Assembly: GCF_002487355.1 (NCBI RefSeq)
Contig: NZ_NTMG01000017.1
Span: 62,001 to 126,000, forward strand
Reading direction: 5' to 3'
Length of the DNA: 64,000 nt
Source: Candidatus Methanoperedens sp. BLZ2
Lineage (GTDB): Archaea > Halobacteriota > Methanosarcinia > Methanosarcinales > Methanoperedenaceae
This document shows positions 28,773-36,580 of the stretch, piece by piece; within the stretch, counting starts at the first letter, position 1, and the number at the start of each line of letters is the position of its first letter. The notes beneath the pieces were generated by a model that was given only the letters and a program-made list of their open reading frames with translations, was not told the DNA's origin and made no database searches. The position numbers and the translations under genes were made by a program.

Positions 28773-28798
28773 TGATGCCCCGGACTTCCGGTGCATCA
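28773..28798 (+). terminator. hairpin after the second cooS gene
   Basis: TGATGCCCCGGA and TCCGGTGCATCA pair with a single mismatch over a two-base centre. It is placed 27 bases past the stop, before the promoter of the octahaem cytochrome gene. The stem is strong enough to act as a transcript end or processing signal. Confidence 0.5.
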
Positions 28799-28850
28799 TA
28801 CATATTTATATTATCCTAACTAAAATTATCGACACGAAGAGGGTTAATAG

Positions 28851-30149
28851 ATGATTAAAGAATTTATTGGAATAGCTATTGTTTTTTTATTTTTAACCGG
28901 ATTATCTGCAGCAGCTGAAAACGCATGTGTGGGCTGTCATGCCTCGGTGGGAGCTACAAAAGGGATAATCAATGACTGGAAAGAAAGTAAACATGCTTTA
29001 AACAATGTTACATGTGATAAATGCCATGAGGCAGCGCAAGGTGATAAAGACGCGATAAGTCACAATGGTTTTCTGATCACAACGACGCCATCACCTAAAG
29101 ATTGTGCAAATTGCCATTCAACGCAGGTAAGCCAGTTCAATGCAGGGAAACACAGCATCAGCTGGTCAAAAATGACCGCTGCAGCCCGATACAAGGCTAT
29201 CCCGAATGAAAAAATGCGGGAAAGCATGTGCGAAGGCTGCCACAGCATAGGAAAAATATATGCTGACGACTCTGCCGGTAAATGTGATTCATGCCATACA
29301 AGGCATCTATTTAGCAAAGAGGAGGCGCGCCAGCCAGAAGCATGTGAGACCTGCCATATGGGGCTTGACCATGAACAGATAGAATATTACAAGAAATCAA
29401 AGCACGGGATGATACAGGAAACAAACAGGACGAGTGCACGCGCTCCGGGTTGTATCACATGCCATATGGATGAAGGAACTCACGATGTGAGCCAGGGAAC
29501 AACAATAGGCACGGTTTCACAGGGGGCGTTCATAAGCAACAAGAGCAGTGGAAATGACTATGTCAAAGACTCAAATGGCATTGCGATGAGAGCGATCACC
29601 CAGGAACAGTTCGATACCAACAGGAACAAAATGCTATCAATCTGTGCACGCTGCCATTCCAGAAATTTTGCACAAAATGTACTTGAAAATGCAGATGAGA
29701 TAAAAGTGCAAGCTGATAAAAAAGTGGGAGAAGGCATAATAATAATTGAAGGACTGAATAAAGATGGATTGCTTGATCCCATGCCTGAAAACAGGCCGGC
29801 TAATCCCGTTACAGGAAATAAACTTACTATTACAGGACAGCAGACATACACAAATACCTCAGGCATTGAGGCTGAGTTCTTTGGAATGTTCAAATATGCA
29901 TTGATCCACTCCTGGAAGGGAGCTTATCATATGAACCCGGATTATTCGCATTGGTACGGATGGGCGCAAATAAATCTTGATCTTGAAAAGATAAAGTCCC
30001 AGAACCGGACACTTCGAAGGATAGCAGAGCTTGAAAATGCTCAAAAGACAACGGAAAAAGGAACAAAAGCAACTCCGGGATTCGGGACTGAGCTTGCAGT
30101 TTTGGGTATAATGGTATCTTTGTTACTCGTCATGAAGAGACGATCATAG
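28851..30149 (+). CDS. octahaem HAO-like cytochrome c with PGF-CTERM anchor
   Basis: This 432-residue exported protein has a signal (residues 1-22) and eight CxxCH sites: CVGCH, CDKCH, CANCH, CEGCH, CDSCH, CETCH, CITCH and CARCH. Spacing and the late motif NPDYSHWYGWAQI (about 363) match the hydroxylamine oxidoreductase family, which includes both hydroxylamine/hydrazine oxidases and nitrite-reducing members. Whether the cross-linking tyrosine that separates these is present I cannot decide by eye. The C-terminus, TPGFGTELAVLGIMVSLLLVMKRRS, is split here as TPGFGTEL then a hydrophobic stretch then MKRRS and is a classical archaeal PGF-CTERM anchor. With an HPP protein downstream, nitrite turnover at the cell surface is plausible. 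Confidence 0.85.
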   Translation: MIKEFIGIAIVFLFLTGLSAAAENACVGCHASVGATKGIINDWKESKHALNNVTCDKCHEAAQGDKDAISHNGFLITTTPSPKDCANCHSTQVSQFNAGKHSISWSKMTAAARYKAIPNEKMRESMCEGCHSIGKIYADDSAGKCDSCHTRHLFSKEEARQPEACETCHMGLDHEQIEYYKKSKHGMIQETNRTSARAPGCITCHMDEGTHDVSQGTTIGTVSQGAFISNKSSGNDYVKDSNGIAMRAITQEQFDTNRNKMLSICARCHSRNFAQNVLENADEIKVQADKKVGEGIIIIEGLNKDGLLDPMPENRPANPVTGNKLTITGQQTYTNTSGIEAEFFGMFKYALIHSWKGAYHMNPDYSHWYGWAQINLDLEKIKSQNRTLRRIAELENAQKTTEKGTKATPGFGTELAVLGIMVSLLLVMKRRS

Positions 30150-30151
30150 AT

Positions 30152-30724
30152 ATGCAAGATATCGAACTTGAAAGTGAGGATCTCCATGCGGCATTAGAGG
30201 AATTGCATCAATATGTGGACATCACGGAAGAAGACCTCCAGAAAATTTACACAATTGCTCTTATACATGCAAAAAAAAGGCTCACTCTCAAGGTTTCCGT
30301 TAAGGATATGATGACAACGAATGTGATATACATCAGTAAAGATGCAGATATTCATGAAGCTGCAAGGATCCGGTCAGAAAACAGGATTAGCGGGATGCCT
30401 GTTGTGGATAAAGAAAAGCATGTGATAGGGATTGTCACGGAAGCAGATATCCTTTATTCAACCGGCATGAAAAAAAGCCATGATTTCAGGGATATTTTAA
30501 GGCATGTTCTTGGTGAACCACATCCGAAGATCAGGAATGGGGGCAAGGTCGAAGAAATAATGACCACACAGGTAATAACAATATCACCTGATAGAGACAT
30601 CAGGGAAGTAGCCAGGATACTGGATGAAAAAAGAATCAAAAGGCTCCCTGTAGTTGATGAGGAGAATAAGCTCATTGGAATAATCTCAAGGGCGAACATC
30701 GTGAGATACCTGGGGAAACAATGA
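30152..30724 (+). CDS. CBS-pair protein
   Basis: This 190-residue cytoplasmic protein has a short helical N-terminus (about 1-48) and two CBS motifs: VKDMMTTNVIYISKDADIHEAA (about 50-71) through GIVTEADIL, and VEEIMTTQVITISPDRDI (about 131) through GIISRANIVRYLG. CBS pairs bind adenosine nucleotides and usually regulate a partner. Starting 2 bases after the octahaem cytochrome stop and overlapping the HPP membrane protein by ATGA, it probably gates that transporter. HPP-CBS fusions exist in bacteria, which supports the pairing. Confidence 0.85.
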   Translation: MQDIELESEDLHAALEELHQYVDITEEDLQKIYTIALIHAKKRLTLKVSVKDMMTTNVIYISKDADIHEAARIRSENRISGMPVVDKEKHVIGIVTEADILYSTGMKKSHDFRDILRHVLGEPHPKIRNGGKVEEIMTTQVITISPDRDIREVARILDEKRIKRLPVVDEENKLIGIISRANIVRYLGKQ

Positions 30725-31260
30725 AAGAATATTTCTTAAAACTGAAAGGGGGCGCAAAAAGTCCTCCGGGTGTGGGAATTTCCGAGGTGATGTGGTCATG
30801 GCTTGGCTCAGTTACAGGTATCGGGATATTAGGGTATCTTTCATCAGCATACTTTGAACCCAGAGACCTGACAATGATAATTGGCTCCTTTGGGGCATCC
30901 GCTGTCCTTGTATATGCTGCAATTAAAAGTCCTCTTGCACAGCCGAGGAACCTTATCGGCGGACATATACTATCCGGGCTTGCAGGGGTATTCTGCTACC
31001 AGGTATTTGGAAAAGTGATCTGGGCAGCAGCAGAGCTTGCTGTTTCCCTATCCATAGCATTAATGCTTGCCACAAAGACACTGCACCCTCCAGGAGGTGC
31101 AACTGCACTGATAGCTGTAATCGGGGGTGAACAGGTCCATAATCTTGGTTTTCTTTATGCCATTGTACCTGCCGGTCTGGGAGCTTTCATTCTTCTTATC
31201 GTTGCCCTGTTGGTGAATAATCTCTCAGAAAATAGAAAATATCCTGAATACTGGTTTTAG
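30721..31260 (+). CDS. HPP-family membrane protein (putative nitrite transporter)
   Basis: This 179-residue protein has about five transmembrane helices and the eponymous motif KTLHPPGGATALIAVIGG (about 119-136). PLAQPRNLIGGH (about 71) is also conserved in the family (PF04982). Plant and cyanobacterial members transport nitrite. Co-translation with a CBS protein and a HAO-like octahaem cytochrome makes nitrite or a related nitrogen oxide the likely cargo here, but this is inference. The next gene, a ferredoxin, starts 2 bases after the stop. Confidence 0.85.
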   Translation: MKEYFLKLKGGAKSPPGVGISEVMWSWLGSVTGIGILGYLSSAYFEPRDLTMIIGSFGASAVLVYAAIKSPLAQPRNLIGGHILSGLAGVFCYQVFGKVIWAAAELAVSLSIALMLATKTLHPPGGATALIAVIGGEQVHNLGFLYAIVPAGLGAFILLIVALLVNNLSENRKYPEYWF

Positions 31261-31262
31261 AT

Positions 31263-31496
31263 ATGGCAGAAAAACTGAAAGTAAGTATAGACCGCAAGGG
31301 TTGCATCAGCTGTGGAACATGCTGGAATAGCTGCCCTGAATTCTTTGAGCAGAATCCAAAAGATGCTTGCAGCCAGGTTATCGATGAGTATAGGATCGCA
31401 AACAACCCTGGTGAAGGAGAAGTATCCGGCGAATTTGAGAAAATGGTGCGAAGGGCTGCAGATCTATGTCCGGTGCAGATAATTCATATACATTAG
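31263..31496 (+). CDS. single-cluster [4Fe-4S] ferredoxin
   Basis: This 77-residue protein begins MAEKLKVSIDRKGCISCGTCWNSCP, given here in two parts as KVSIDRKGCISCG and TCWNSCPEFFE. The first three cysteines (C-x2-C-x2-C, then C-P at x3) lie at 14-24 and a last cysteine is in ADLCPVQ near 69. This gives one cubane in a Pyrococcus-type ferredoxin with possible disulfide partners. It is the last gene of the octahaem/CBS/HPP run, so it may link that system to cytoplasmic redox pools. Confidence 0.82.
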   Translation: MAEKLKVSIDRKGCISCGTCWNSCPEFFEQNPKDACSQVIDEYRIANNPGEGEVSGEFEKMVRRAADLCPVQIIHIH

Positions 31497-31584
31497 CAGA
31501 AGCTGCAATGGCAACTTTCAGTAATTAAGAGCATGCTCTGAGGTTCATAGGTTTCAAATTTTTAATTTATATAAATAGATTAAT

Positions 31585-31696
31585 GTTACATCCTCATATC
31601 ATCAGGAACGTGTCCTGATACAAATATAAGCTTTTCAATATGGCAGTATGCGACAGGAAGTTGCACCCTCATATCATCAGGAACGTGTCCTAAAAC
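31585..31696. CRISPR. two-repeat CRISPR remnant
   Basis: Two 37-base repeats (31585-31621 and 31660-31696) agree at 33 of 37 positions and are separated by a 38-base unique spacer. Both begin GTT and end AC. The right copy ends CCTAAAAC, a typical repeat 3' end, while the left copy ends CCTGATAC and looks decayed. An internal AGGA...TCCT stem is present in both. No third copy is visible in this window. It is 200 bases from a type III RAMP gene pair, but no Cas1, Cas2, Cas6 or Cas10 is here. Confidence 0.65.
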
Positions 31697-31831
31697 GGTC
31701 CAAGAATCAGACTTAGTTTCTCATTTCGAGTCACATATTTCCTTGAAATAGGAAATATCAAAGTGCATACTCTCAAAACCGATACATCATTTAAAAAGAC
31801 TTGCACAAATATACTATACTTCAGAATCAGA

Positions 31832-31872
31832 AAAGCCAGCATCGTACCTCATCCTCAAAACAAGGTATTCAT
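31832..31872 (+). repeat. left copy of a direct repeat bracketing the RAMP genes
   Basis: It starts AAAGCCAGCATCGTACCTC and ends GGTATTCAT (41 bases). The right copy at 33725-33767 is in the same orientation and differs by a 2-base indel and a few substitutions. It lies 17 bases beyond the stop of the downstream RAMP gene. Inner TACC and GGTA could pair. It may be an integration footprint, a recombination site, or a diverged repeat unit. Confidence 0.7.
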
Positions 31873-31889
31873 TGATGGACATCAATCGT

Positions 31890-32936
31890 TTAACTTACTA
31901 CAAACTCCCCCTTTCCAAAACTTGTACGATCCCCCAAACCTCTTAGCAGCTCTGCCATTGCAAACGCATTAAAAAACTCTGGAACAGCATCAGTTACCTG
32001 ATATCTAAATCTTGTACCTCTTGAAATAACACTCTTTGGCGCTTCAAATCTGGGTTTTCCTGTTTTTACTTTCAGGTCAAGAAAACTCAAATTGACAAGA
32101 AGTTCGACTGGTTTTTCTATATGCGTTATTTTCGGATCTTTATACTGCGTGAAATCAGGATCAAAGAACTTTGCTGCATTCTTCGTATCTCTTACAATAT
32201 CCTCACCTGACAGCGGGAAGCTGCTGAGAGTATCAGAGAAAAGATGAATCCACATTTTCCCGTCTTCATCTCTCACTATCTGAGAAATGATTTTTGCTCT
32301 CTTTTTGATATCTTCCATCGTAATAGGCACTATTGTCAATTTCTTGAGGATGACCTTACCCAATCCCTTTGAGTTCCGCTTGCCGATATATAAACCATTG
32401 TCTTCAACATATTTCAAGGCTGAGATAAATTCTGCCAGGTATTCTTCATTGAGCTTTTCCTCTTGGGCGCTTTTTGCCTTCATGTTGAAAATCGCTTCGA
32501 ACCTGAACCTGTTTTTGCTTGAGATTACATCAGTCGTGTACATATTCCTGACAGTTCCTCCAATGCCAAGCGATATTCCAGCCATCGGCTGTCTCAAAGC
32601 AGGATATTTATCGATATGCAGGCATTCACAACATTCGTAAACCACCTGTCTTATGCCTTTATCCAATTTAACTACAGGAATAAAAATGCCGTCATGATGT
32701 TTTATCAGCGCGTCCCTGAAATAGATAACAGGATGTCCATTCTCAAGAGTGTCTGCGATCTTGCTTTTCATTTCAAGAAAAAGATATCCGAATGCTCCCC
32801 TGAGATTCTGTCCTAAAGGGTAGATATCGCTTGCTTTTATCCGTGATCCCCTTTCATTATATGTATTATTTGTGGCTATATGCAACTCTGATTGGTTTTC
32901 AAGTTCTCCCTGTATTTTAAAAGCCAGCGGCTTCAT
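31890..32936 (-). CDS. RAMP-superfamily protein with two glycine-rich loops (type III CRISPR-like)
   Basis: This 348-residue protein seems to consist of two RRM-like RAMP halves. RAMP glycine-rich loops are visible as RNSKGLGKVIL (about 190) and GDRTSFGKGEFVV at the C-terminus (about 335-347). An N-terminal ASDIYPLGQNLRGAFGYLF segment (about 35-53) resembles the core of Csm/Cmr/Csx10-type subunits. These proteins bind crRNA or target in type III effectors, but here only one other RAMP gene accompanies it. It overlaps that gene (ATGA). Exact subfamily is uncertain; Cas6-like or Csx10-like are alternatives. Confidence 0.7.
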   Translation of the reverse strand: MKPLAFKIQGELENQSELHIATNNTYNERGSRIKASDIYPLGQNLRGAFGYLFLEMKSKIADTLENGHPVIYFRDALIKHHDGIFIPVVKLDKGIRQVVYECCECLHIDKYPALRQPMAGISLGIGGTVRNMYTTDVISSKNRFRFEAIFNMKAKSAQEEKLNEEYLAEFISALKYVEDNGLYIGKRNSKGLGKVILKKLTIVPITMEDIKKRAKIISQIVRDEDGKMWIHLFSDTLSSFPLSGEDIVRDTKNAAKFFDPDFTQYKDPKITHIEKPVELLVNLSFLDLKVKTGKPRFEAPKSVISRGTRFRYQVTDAVPEFFNAFAMAELLRGLGDRTSFGKGEFVVS

Positions 32937-33580
32937 TTCATGTTCACCAGTTTCTTAGCTTCCGCCGCCCCTAACTCTTTGTAGTTTGCCCATTTGACCT
33001 TTTTTGGCGTTACTTCAAACTTAACTCGCCCTTTCCCGCGCCGTGTCCATCCGCCTATTCCATTATCTTCAGCTGCCGCAAGAGCAGCGTTTATGACTTC
33101 AATATCCTTTTCAGTAGGGTTCTTGATAACGATCTTGCCTGTCAGTTCGGTTCCTTCTACGATCTCTTCAAGCTCGATTGACGCGCCTTTTCCAGCAGAT
33201 ATCGCACCTGTTTCCCTATCAATGTGCGGATGTACTGTTCTTTCAACTACTTTATCGAAGGGTCGTACAGATTTTAAATCTTCAAAGGATACTCTTCCTT
33301 TTCGTCCCAGATTTCCGAACATATCGCATGTTAGACATCTCCCGCAGCCTTTTGTGTCTTTTCCGGTATCGCATGTCCCGGCGTCTTTATATATCTTCTC
33401 TGCATACCCACGGACTGCTCCGAATATGCTGATCGATGCGAATCCATCCCCTGACATCCTGGTCGGCAGCATATTTCCCTGTTTTCTTCTTTTCTGGCTC
33501 TCCAGTTTATTCTCACCTGTATAGAGTGGTGACACTGCTGTTGCTTTTAGTTCTAATATCCATAAGTCTTCATTTAACAT
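32933..33580 (-). CDS. Csm3/Csx7-like RAMP protein
   Basis: This 215-residue single-domain RAMP protein has a strong N-terminal strand (LWILELKATAVSPLYTG). A zinc-site-like run GCGRCLTCDMFGN (about 77-89) is the usual cysteine/FG motif of Csm3/Csx7 relatives. GRVSFEDLK is followed by HPHIDRETGAISAGKGASI (about 117-135), where Csm3 has its target-cleaving Asp nearby. The C-terminal G-loop GIGGWTRRGKGRVKFEV is near 173-189. In type III effectors such proteins form the backbone along crRNA. AAAGGAGAT precedes the ATG. It is first of the two-gene unit; no Cas10 is adjacent. Confidence 0.75.
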   Translation of the reverse strand: MLNEDLWILELKATAVSPLYTGENKLESQKRRKQGNMLPTRMSGDGFASISIFGAVRGYAEKIYKDAGTCDTGKDTKGCGRCLTCDMFGNLGRKGRVSFEDLKSVRPFDKVVERTVHPHIDRETGAISAGKGASIELEEIVEGTELTGKIVIKNPTEKDIEVINAALAAAEDNGIGGWTRRGKGRVKFEVTPKKVKWANYKELGAAEAKKLVNMK

Positions 33581-33724
33581 TATTTTATCTCCTTTCTAAT
33601 AATATTTGAAAAACCCCAATTGAACGAGAACTTTGAGTTAAACGTCTTTATCAATAATAAATCTTTCAATTCTGATCGATTTCTCATATTATCGATAATT
33701 TATGGTATCACCTATAAGAGCAAG

Positions 33725-33767
33725 AAAGCCAGCATCGTACCTCTCTTCCTCAGAACAGGGTATTCAT
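33725..33767 (+). repeat. right copy of the direct repeat bracketing the RAMP genes
   Basis: Partner of 31832-31872, same orientation, 43 bases, starting AAAGCCAGCATCGTACCTC and ending GGTATTCAT. It lies 145 bases upstream of the first RAMP gene and 41 bases from the stop of the RNase gene on its right. The two copies enclose exactly the RAMP pair plus its promoter. Confidence 0.7.
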
Positions 33768-33808
33768 AATTAATATATTTATAAATTAGATTTTAATATA
33801 TTTCTCCT

Positions 33809-35731
33809 TTATTTTATTTCGGTAAACATTCGATGGAGTGCTAACTGCAAATTTAACTGTTCCATTAAGGAGCTTCTTTTCAATAAGTCTTCCAGCTGTC
33901 CTGAAATAAGAGACCTGTCCGGGATTTGAATTCCTTTGCGACGTAAATCATTTTCATCCAGAATCAATGCATCGTTTTTAATCTTCTTGTCGATAACCTT
34001 CCTATATTCGCTTATCCCACGCTCTGATGCATCCATCAGATCTCGGATAAGGCCTTTAGAAACATAACCTGCCTTAAAAATTTTAATTAAACCAAGGATC
34101 AACTCCTCAGGTGATGGAGGAGTTGCACTCGATAGAGTCTCAGGTCTGATATGGGTTTCCGAAATAATTATTTCTTCAGGGAGAGATTTTACCATTTCTT
34201 TTTTCAAATCATGAAGCATTTCCTCTATTTCACGAACAGAAACAAGGGAATATTCGTTACCATTATCTATTATTCCCCCTGCAAAAAGAGCTATCTTCTT
34301 ACCAGATATATTTTCAAAATTCAACCTGACATTTCCAATTGATATTCCCTTGATTATTGTTCTTTCCCTTATCTCACCTGCTGCCAGATCATATTTTTCG
34401 TTTATTTTTGGAAGAACCGTTTTTATCCTGAATTTCTCTTTTATGGCATCAGATAATTCCAGGGATGCTACCATCTCTCCATGTACGATGAAAATTTTTA
34501 CAGGTAATGTCTTGAAGCAATCGATATAATTTAAAAGTGCAGTCTTATCAGCATGAGCGGAAAGCCCTTCAATTTTCCTGATCTGTGCTTTTACTTTTAC
34601 AGGTATTCCATCTACATTCACTTCTGGATATCCATTTATGATATCCCTGCCCAGAGTCCCTTCTGCCTGGAAACCTGAAAAAAGCAAGATATTCTTTTCA
34701 TCGGGAAGGAATTGGGGAAGATATTTCCTGATGCGTCCTCCTTCCAACATTCCTGAGCTTGCAAGGATTATGCATGATTCGCTTGATTCAGCAAGTTCAT
34801 CGCTATTTTTTTTTGCTCTTAGCCTCTCGAAATTATCGGGGTGGAATATTTTATCAAGTTCCTTTGAATTTTTTTTTATGAACTCATCTGAAATCTTAGA
34901 TAATAGATATTTATTATGTGAATAGATATCAAGTATATCAATTCCCATAGGAGTATCAAGATATATTTTTTCTTTGATGTTCAGCTCGCGCAGCATGAAC
35001 AGGATCTCTTCAGCCCGGTCTATGGAAAAGATAGGTATCAAAAGTCTTGAGTTATTCTTCCCGATTGATTCAACAGCGGCTTTCAATTGCGATAATATTT
35101 CACTATTGCTTTTTTCAAGATTTCGATTTCCATATGTACTTTCGATAATAAGATAATCACATGTATCAGGCGGTTTTGGAATGGAGTGAAGGCTGGATGA
35201 GCCGCCCCCAACATCACCTGAATATAAGAGGGAAACTGGCTCCTCTATGAATATTGAAGAGCTTCCCAGGATATGTTCTGATGGGATGAATTTGATCTTT
35301 ATCTTTTTTTCATCATCCTGCCACTGCGGATAATCTTCATTTAATGGAACGAAAAGGCTTTTTGCTTTCTTTACATCATCTTCTGAGAATAATAGTTCTT
35401 TCCCTTCTTCTTTTTGTATTCTTAAAGAGTCATCCATTATTCGAAAAGTTATTTCCCTTGTCACAGGTGTAGTTATAATCTCACCTTTGAAGCCTCTCTG
35501 GCATAACATTGGCAATCTGCCGGTATGGTCATAATGTGCATGGGTCAAAAAGATATAATCTATTTCAGCAGGATCAAATATAAGAGGGGCTGAATTCTTA
35601 TCTTTTGCCTCAGTTCCCTGAAAAGCTCCTGCATCAAGAAGTATTTTCTTATTATCAATGGTCAGTAGATGCATTGAACCTGTGACTTCACCTGTAGCAC
35701 CACAAAATTGGATATTGATTGGACTGGACAT
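33809..35731 (-). CDS. beta-CASP metallo-beta-lactamase ribonuclease with C-terminal extension
   Basis: At 640 residues this protein is longer than usual beta-CASP RNases (about 420-460). The MBL core shows motif 2 LTHAHYDHTGRLP (about 62-74), motif 3 HILGSSS and motif 4 SGDVGG (about 171). The beta-CASP part has motif A/B ESTYGNR (about 199), SSGMLEGGR and GLSAHADK (about 390). Residues from about 455 onward are an extra, Lys/Glu-rich domain I do not recognise. Such enzymes process or degrade RNA (archaeal RNase J/CPSF type). It starts 3 bases after the ArsR/4VR regulator stop, so the two form an operon. A relic of its first codons lies at 38060-38113. Confidence 0.82.
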   Translation of the reverse strand: MSSPINIQFCGATGEVTGSMHLLTIDNKKILLDAGAFQGTEAKDKNSAPLIFDPAEIDYIFLTHAHYDHTGRLPMLCQRGFKGEIITTPVTREITFRIMDDSLRIQKEEGKELLFSEDDVKKAKSLFVPLNEDYPQWQDDEKKIKIKFIPSEHILGSSSIFIEEPVSLLYSGDVGGGSSSLHSIPKPPDTCDYLIIESTYGNRNLEKSNSEILSQLKAAVESIGKNNSRLLIPIFSIDRAEEILFMLRELNIKEKIYLDTPMGIDILDIYSHNKYLLSKISDEFIKKNSKELDKIFHPDNFERLRAKKNSDELAESSESCIILASSGMLEGGRIRKYLPQFLPDEKNILLFSGFQAEGTLGRDIINGYPEVNVDGIPVKVKAQIRKIEGLSAHADKTALLNYIDCFKTLPVKIFIVHGEMVASLELSDAIKEKFRIKTVLPKINEKYDLAAGEIRERTIIKGISIGNVRLNFENISGKKIALFAGGIIDNGNEYSLVSVREIEEMLHDLKKEMVKSLPEEIIISETHIRPETLSSATPPSPEELILGLIKIFKAGYVSKGLIRDLMDASERGISEYRKVIDKKIKNDALILDENDLRRKGIQIPDRSLISGQLEDLLKRSSLMEQLNLQLALHRMFTEIK

Positions 35732-35734
35732 GGG

Positions 35735-36484
35735 CTACAATTCCTTTATCTCAAACTCACAAAAGTCATACCCTGTCCCCCAGCATTTTGTCTCTTTTAC
35801 AGAATATCTCTTTTGGCAAACTGTGTTCAGAACGCCTGCAATTATTCCAGCATCACTTGGACAGAGAGTTTTTCCCATATTGGGCATATTTCCACATTGG
35901 TAACAATCTGCTACCTTGATTTTATTTTCTGAGACTAATTCTACAGTTCCAAGCTTAAGTTTCTCCCACAAAACGGCTAATTCTTTTAAAACATCTTTTA
36001 GTGTATTGGCTTTTACCTGTTTAGATATTACATTAACCCCTATTTTGTAGCCAGCATCATAAAATGGTTTATCCATATCTATTCCTGTATTGAGAATTGT
36101 GGATTTCAACATACGTAAGAATGCACTGTTAGCATGGCCACCAGAGAGACCCGATCTTGCATCCATAGCTTCCTGGATTTCTTTTGAAATCTGCTCAGTC
36201 AATTTATTATCTTTAAGCGCTTCAACTGAAAGAATATTGGGATTGACTGCATAGAATTTCATCGCAATGCCATGTTCCTCATGTTCAATCCTTGATATTT
36301 TCACAATGCCACCATCCAGAAGTAATTTCAGGTGATGAGAAATAGTGGGTTTACTCAAATTCAACATCCCGGCAAGCTGGGAATTTGTCAATTCTTTTTC
36401 GGAGAGTAACTCCAATATCTTCAGTCTTGTTTTGTCTGAAAATAATTTTGCCGTTTTTTCGTCAGGTTTTAGAATGTAAGCCAT
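35735..36484 (-). CDS. ArsR-type regulator fused to a 4VR sensor domain
   Basis: This 249-residue protein has an N-terminal winged helix of ArsR type: LFSDKTRLKILELLSEKELTN, then AGMLNLSKPTISHHLKLLLDGG as the recognition helix (about 38-59). A C-terminal 4VR/V4R small-molecule domain (about 115-249) contains DCYQCGNMPNMGKTLCPSDAG (split here DCYQCGNMP and GKTLCPSDAG) and CWGTGYDFCEFEI. The domain family binds hydrocarbons or metals through cysteines. It is divergent from the rubrerythrin gene and upstream of the RNase gene. A TGTTAG/CTAACA inverted repeat in the divergent gap may be its operator. Confidence 0.8.
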   Translation of the reverse strand: MAYILKPDEKTAKLFSDKTRLKILELLSEKELTNSQLAGMLNLSKPTISHHLKLLLDGGIVKISRIEHEEHGIAMKFYAVNPNILSVEALKDNKLTEQISKEIQEAMDARSGLSGGHANSAFLRMLKSTILNTGIDMDKPFYDAGYKIGVNVISKQVKANTLKDVLKELAVLWEKLKLGTVELVSENKIKVADCYQCGNMPNMGKTLCPSDAGIIAGVLNTVCQKRYSVKETKCWGTGYDFCEFEIKEL

Positions 36485-36549
36485 ATCATACTCTTAGTAT
36501 CGTAATTTTCAGTAAGTTTTATATGGTATTAGTTATACTTGAACCTTAC

Positions 36550-36569
36550 TGTTAGTTTGATATCTAACA
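36550..36569. promoter_or_regulatory. inverted repeat upstream of the rubrerythrin gene
   Basis: TGTTAG (36550-36555) and CTAACA (36564-36569) are perfect arms 8 bases apart, ending just before the AGGAG ribosome site. The position in the promoter gap shared with a divergent ArsR/4VR gene makes it a plausible operator or a small mRNA hairpin over the ribosome site. Confidence 0.4.
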
Positions 36570-36580
36570 AAGGAGTTTTT

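Larger units (their letters stand above)
31497..31889. other. intergenic region with palindrome, CRISPR remnant and repeat
   Basis: No gene is seen. The stretch holds a 12-bp perfect palindrome AGAGCATGCTCT (31528-31539) that may end the ferredoxin transcript, the two-repeat CRISPR remnant (31585-31696), and the left copy of the direct repeat that brackets the RAMP genes (31832-31872). The 135 bases between the last two look AT-rich and featureless. Confidence 0.6.
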
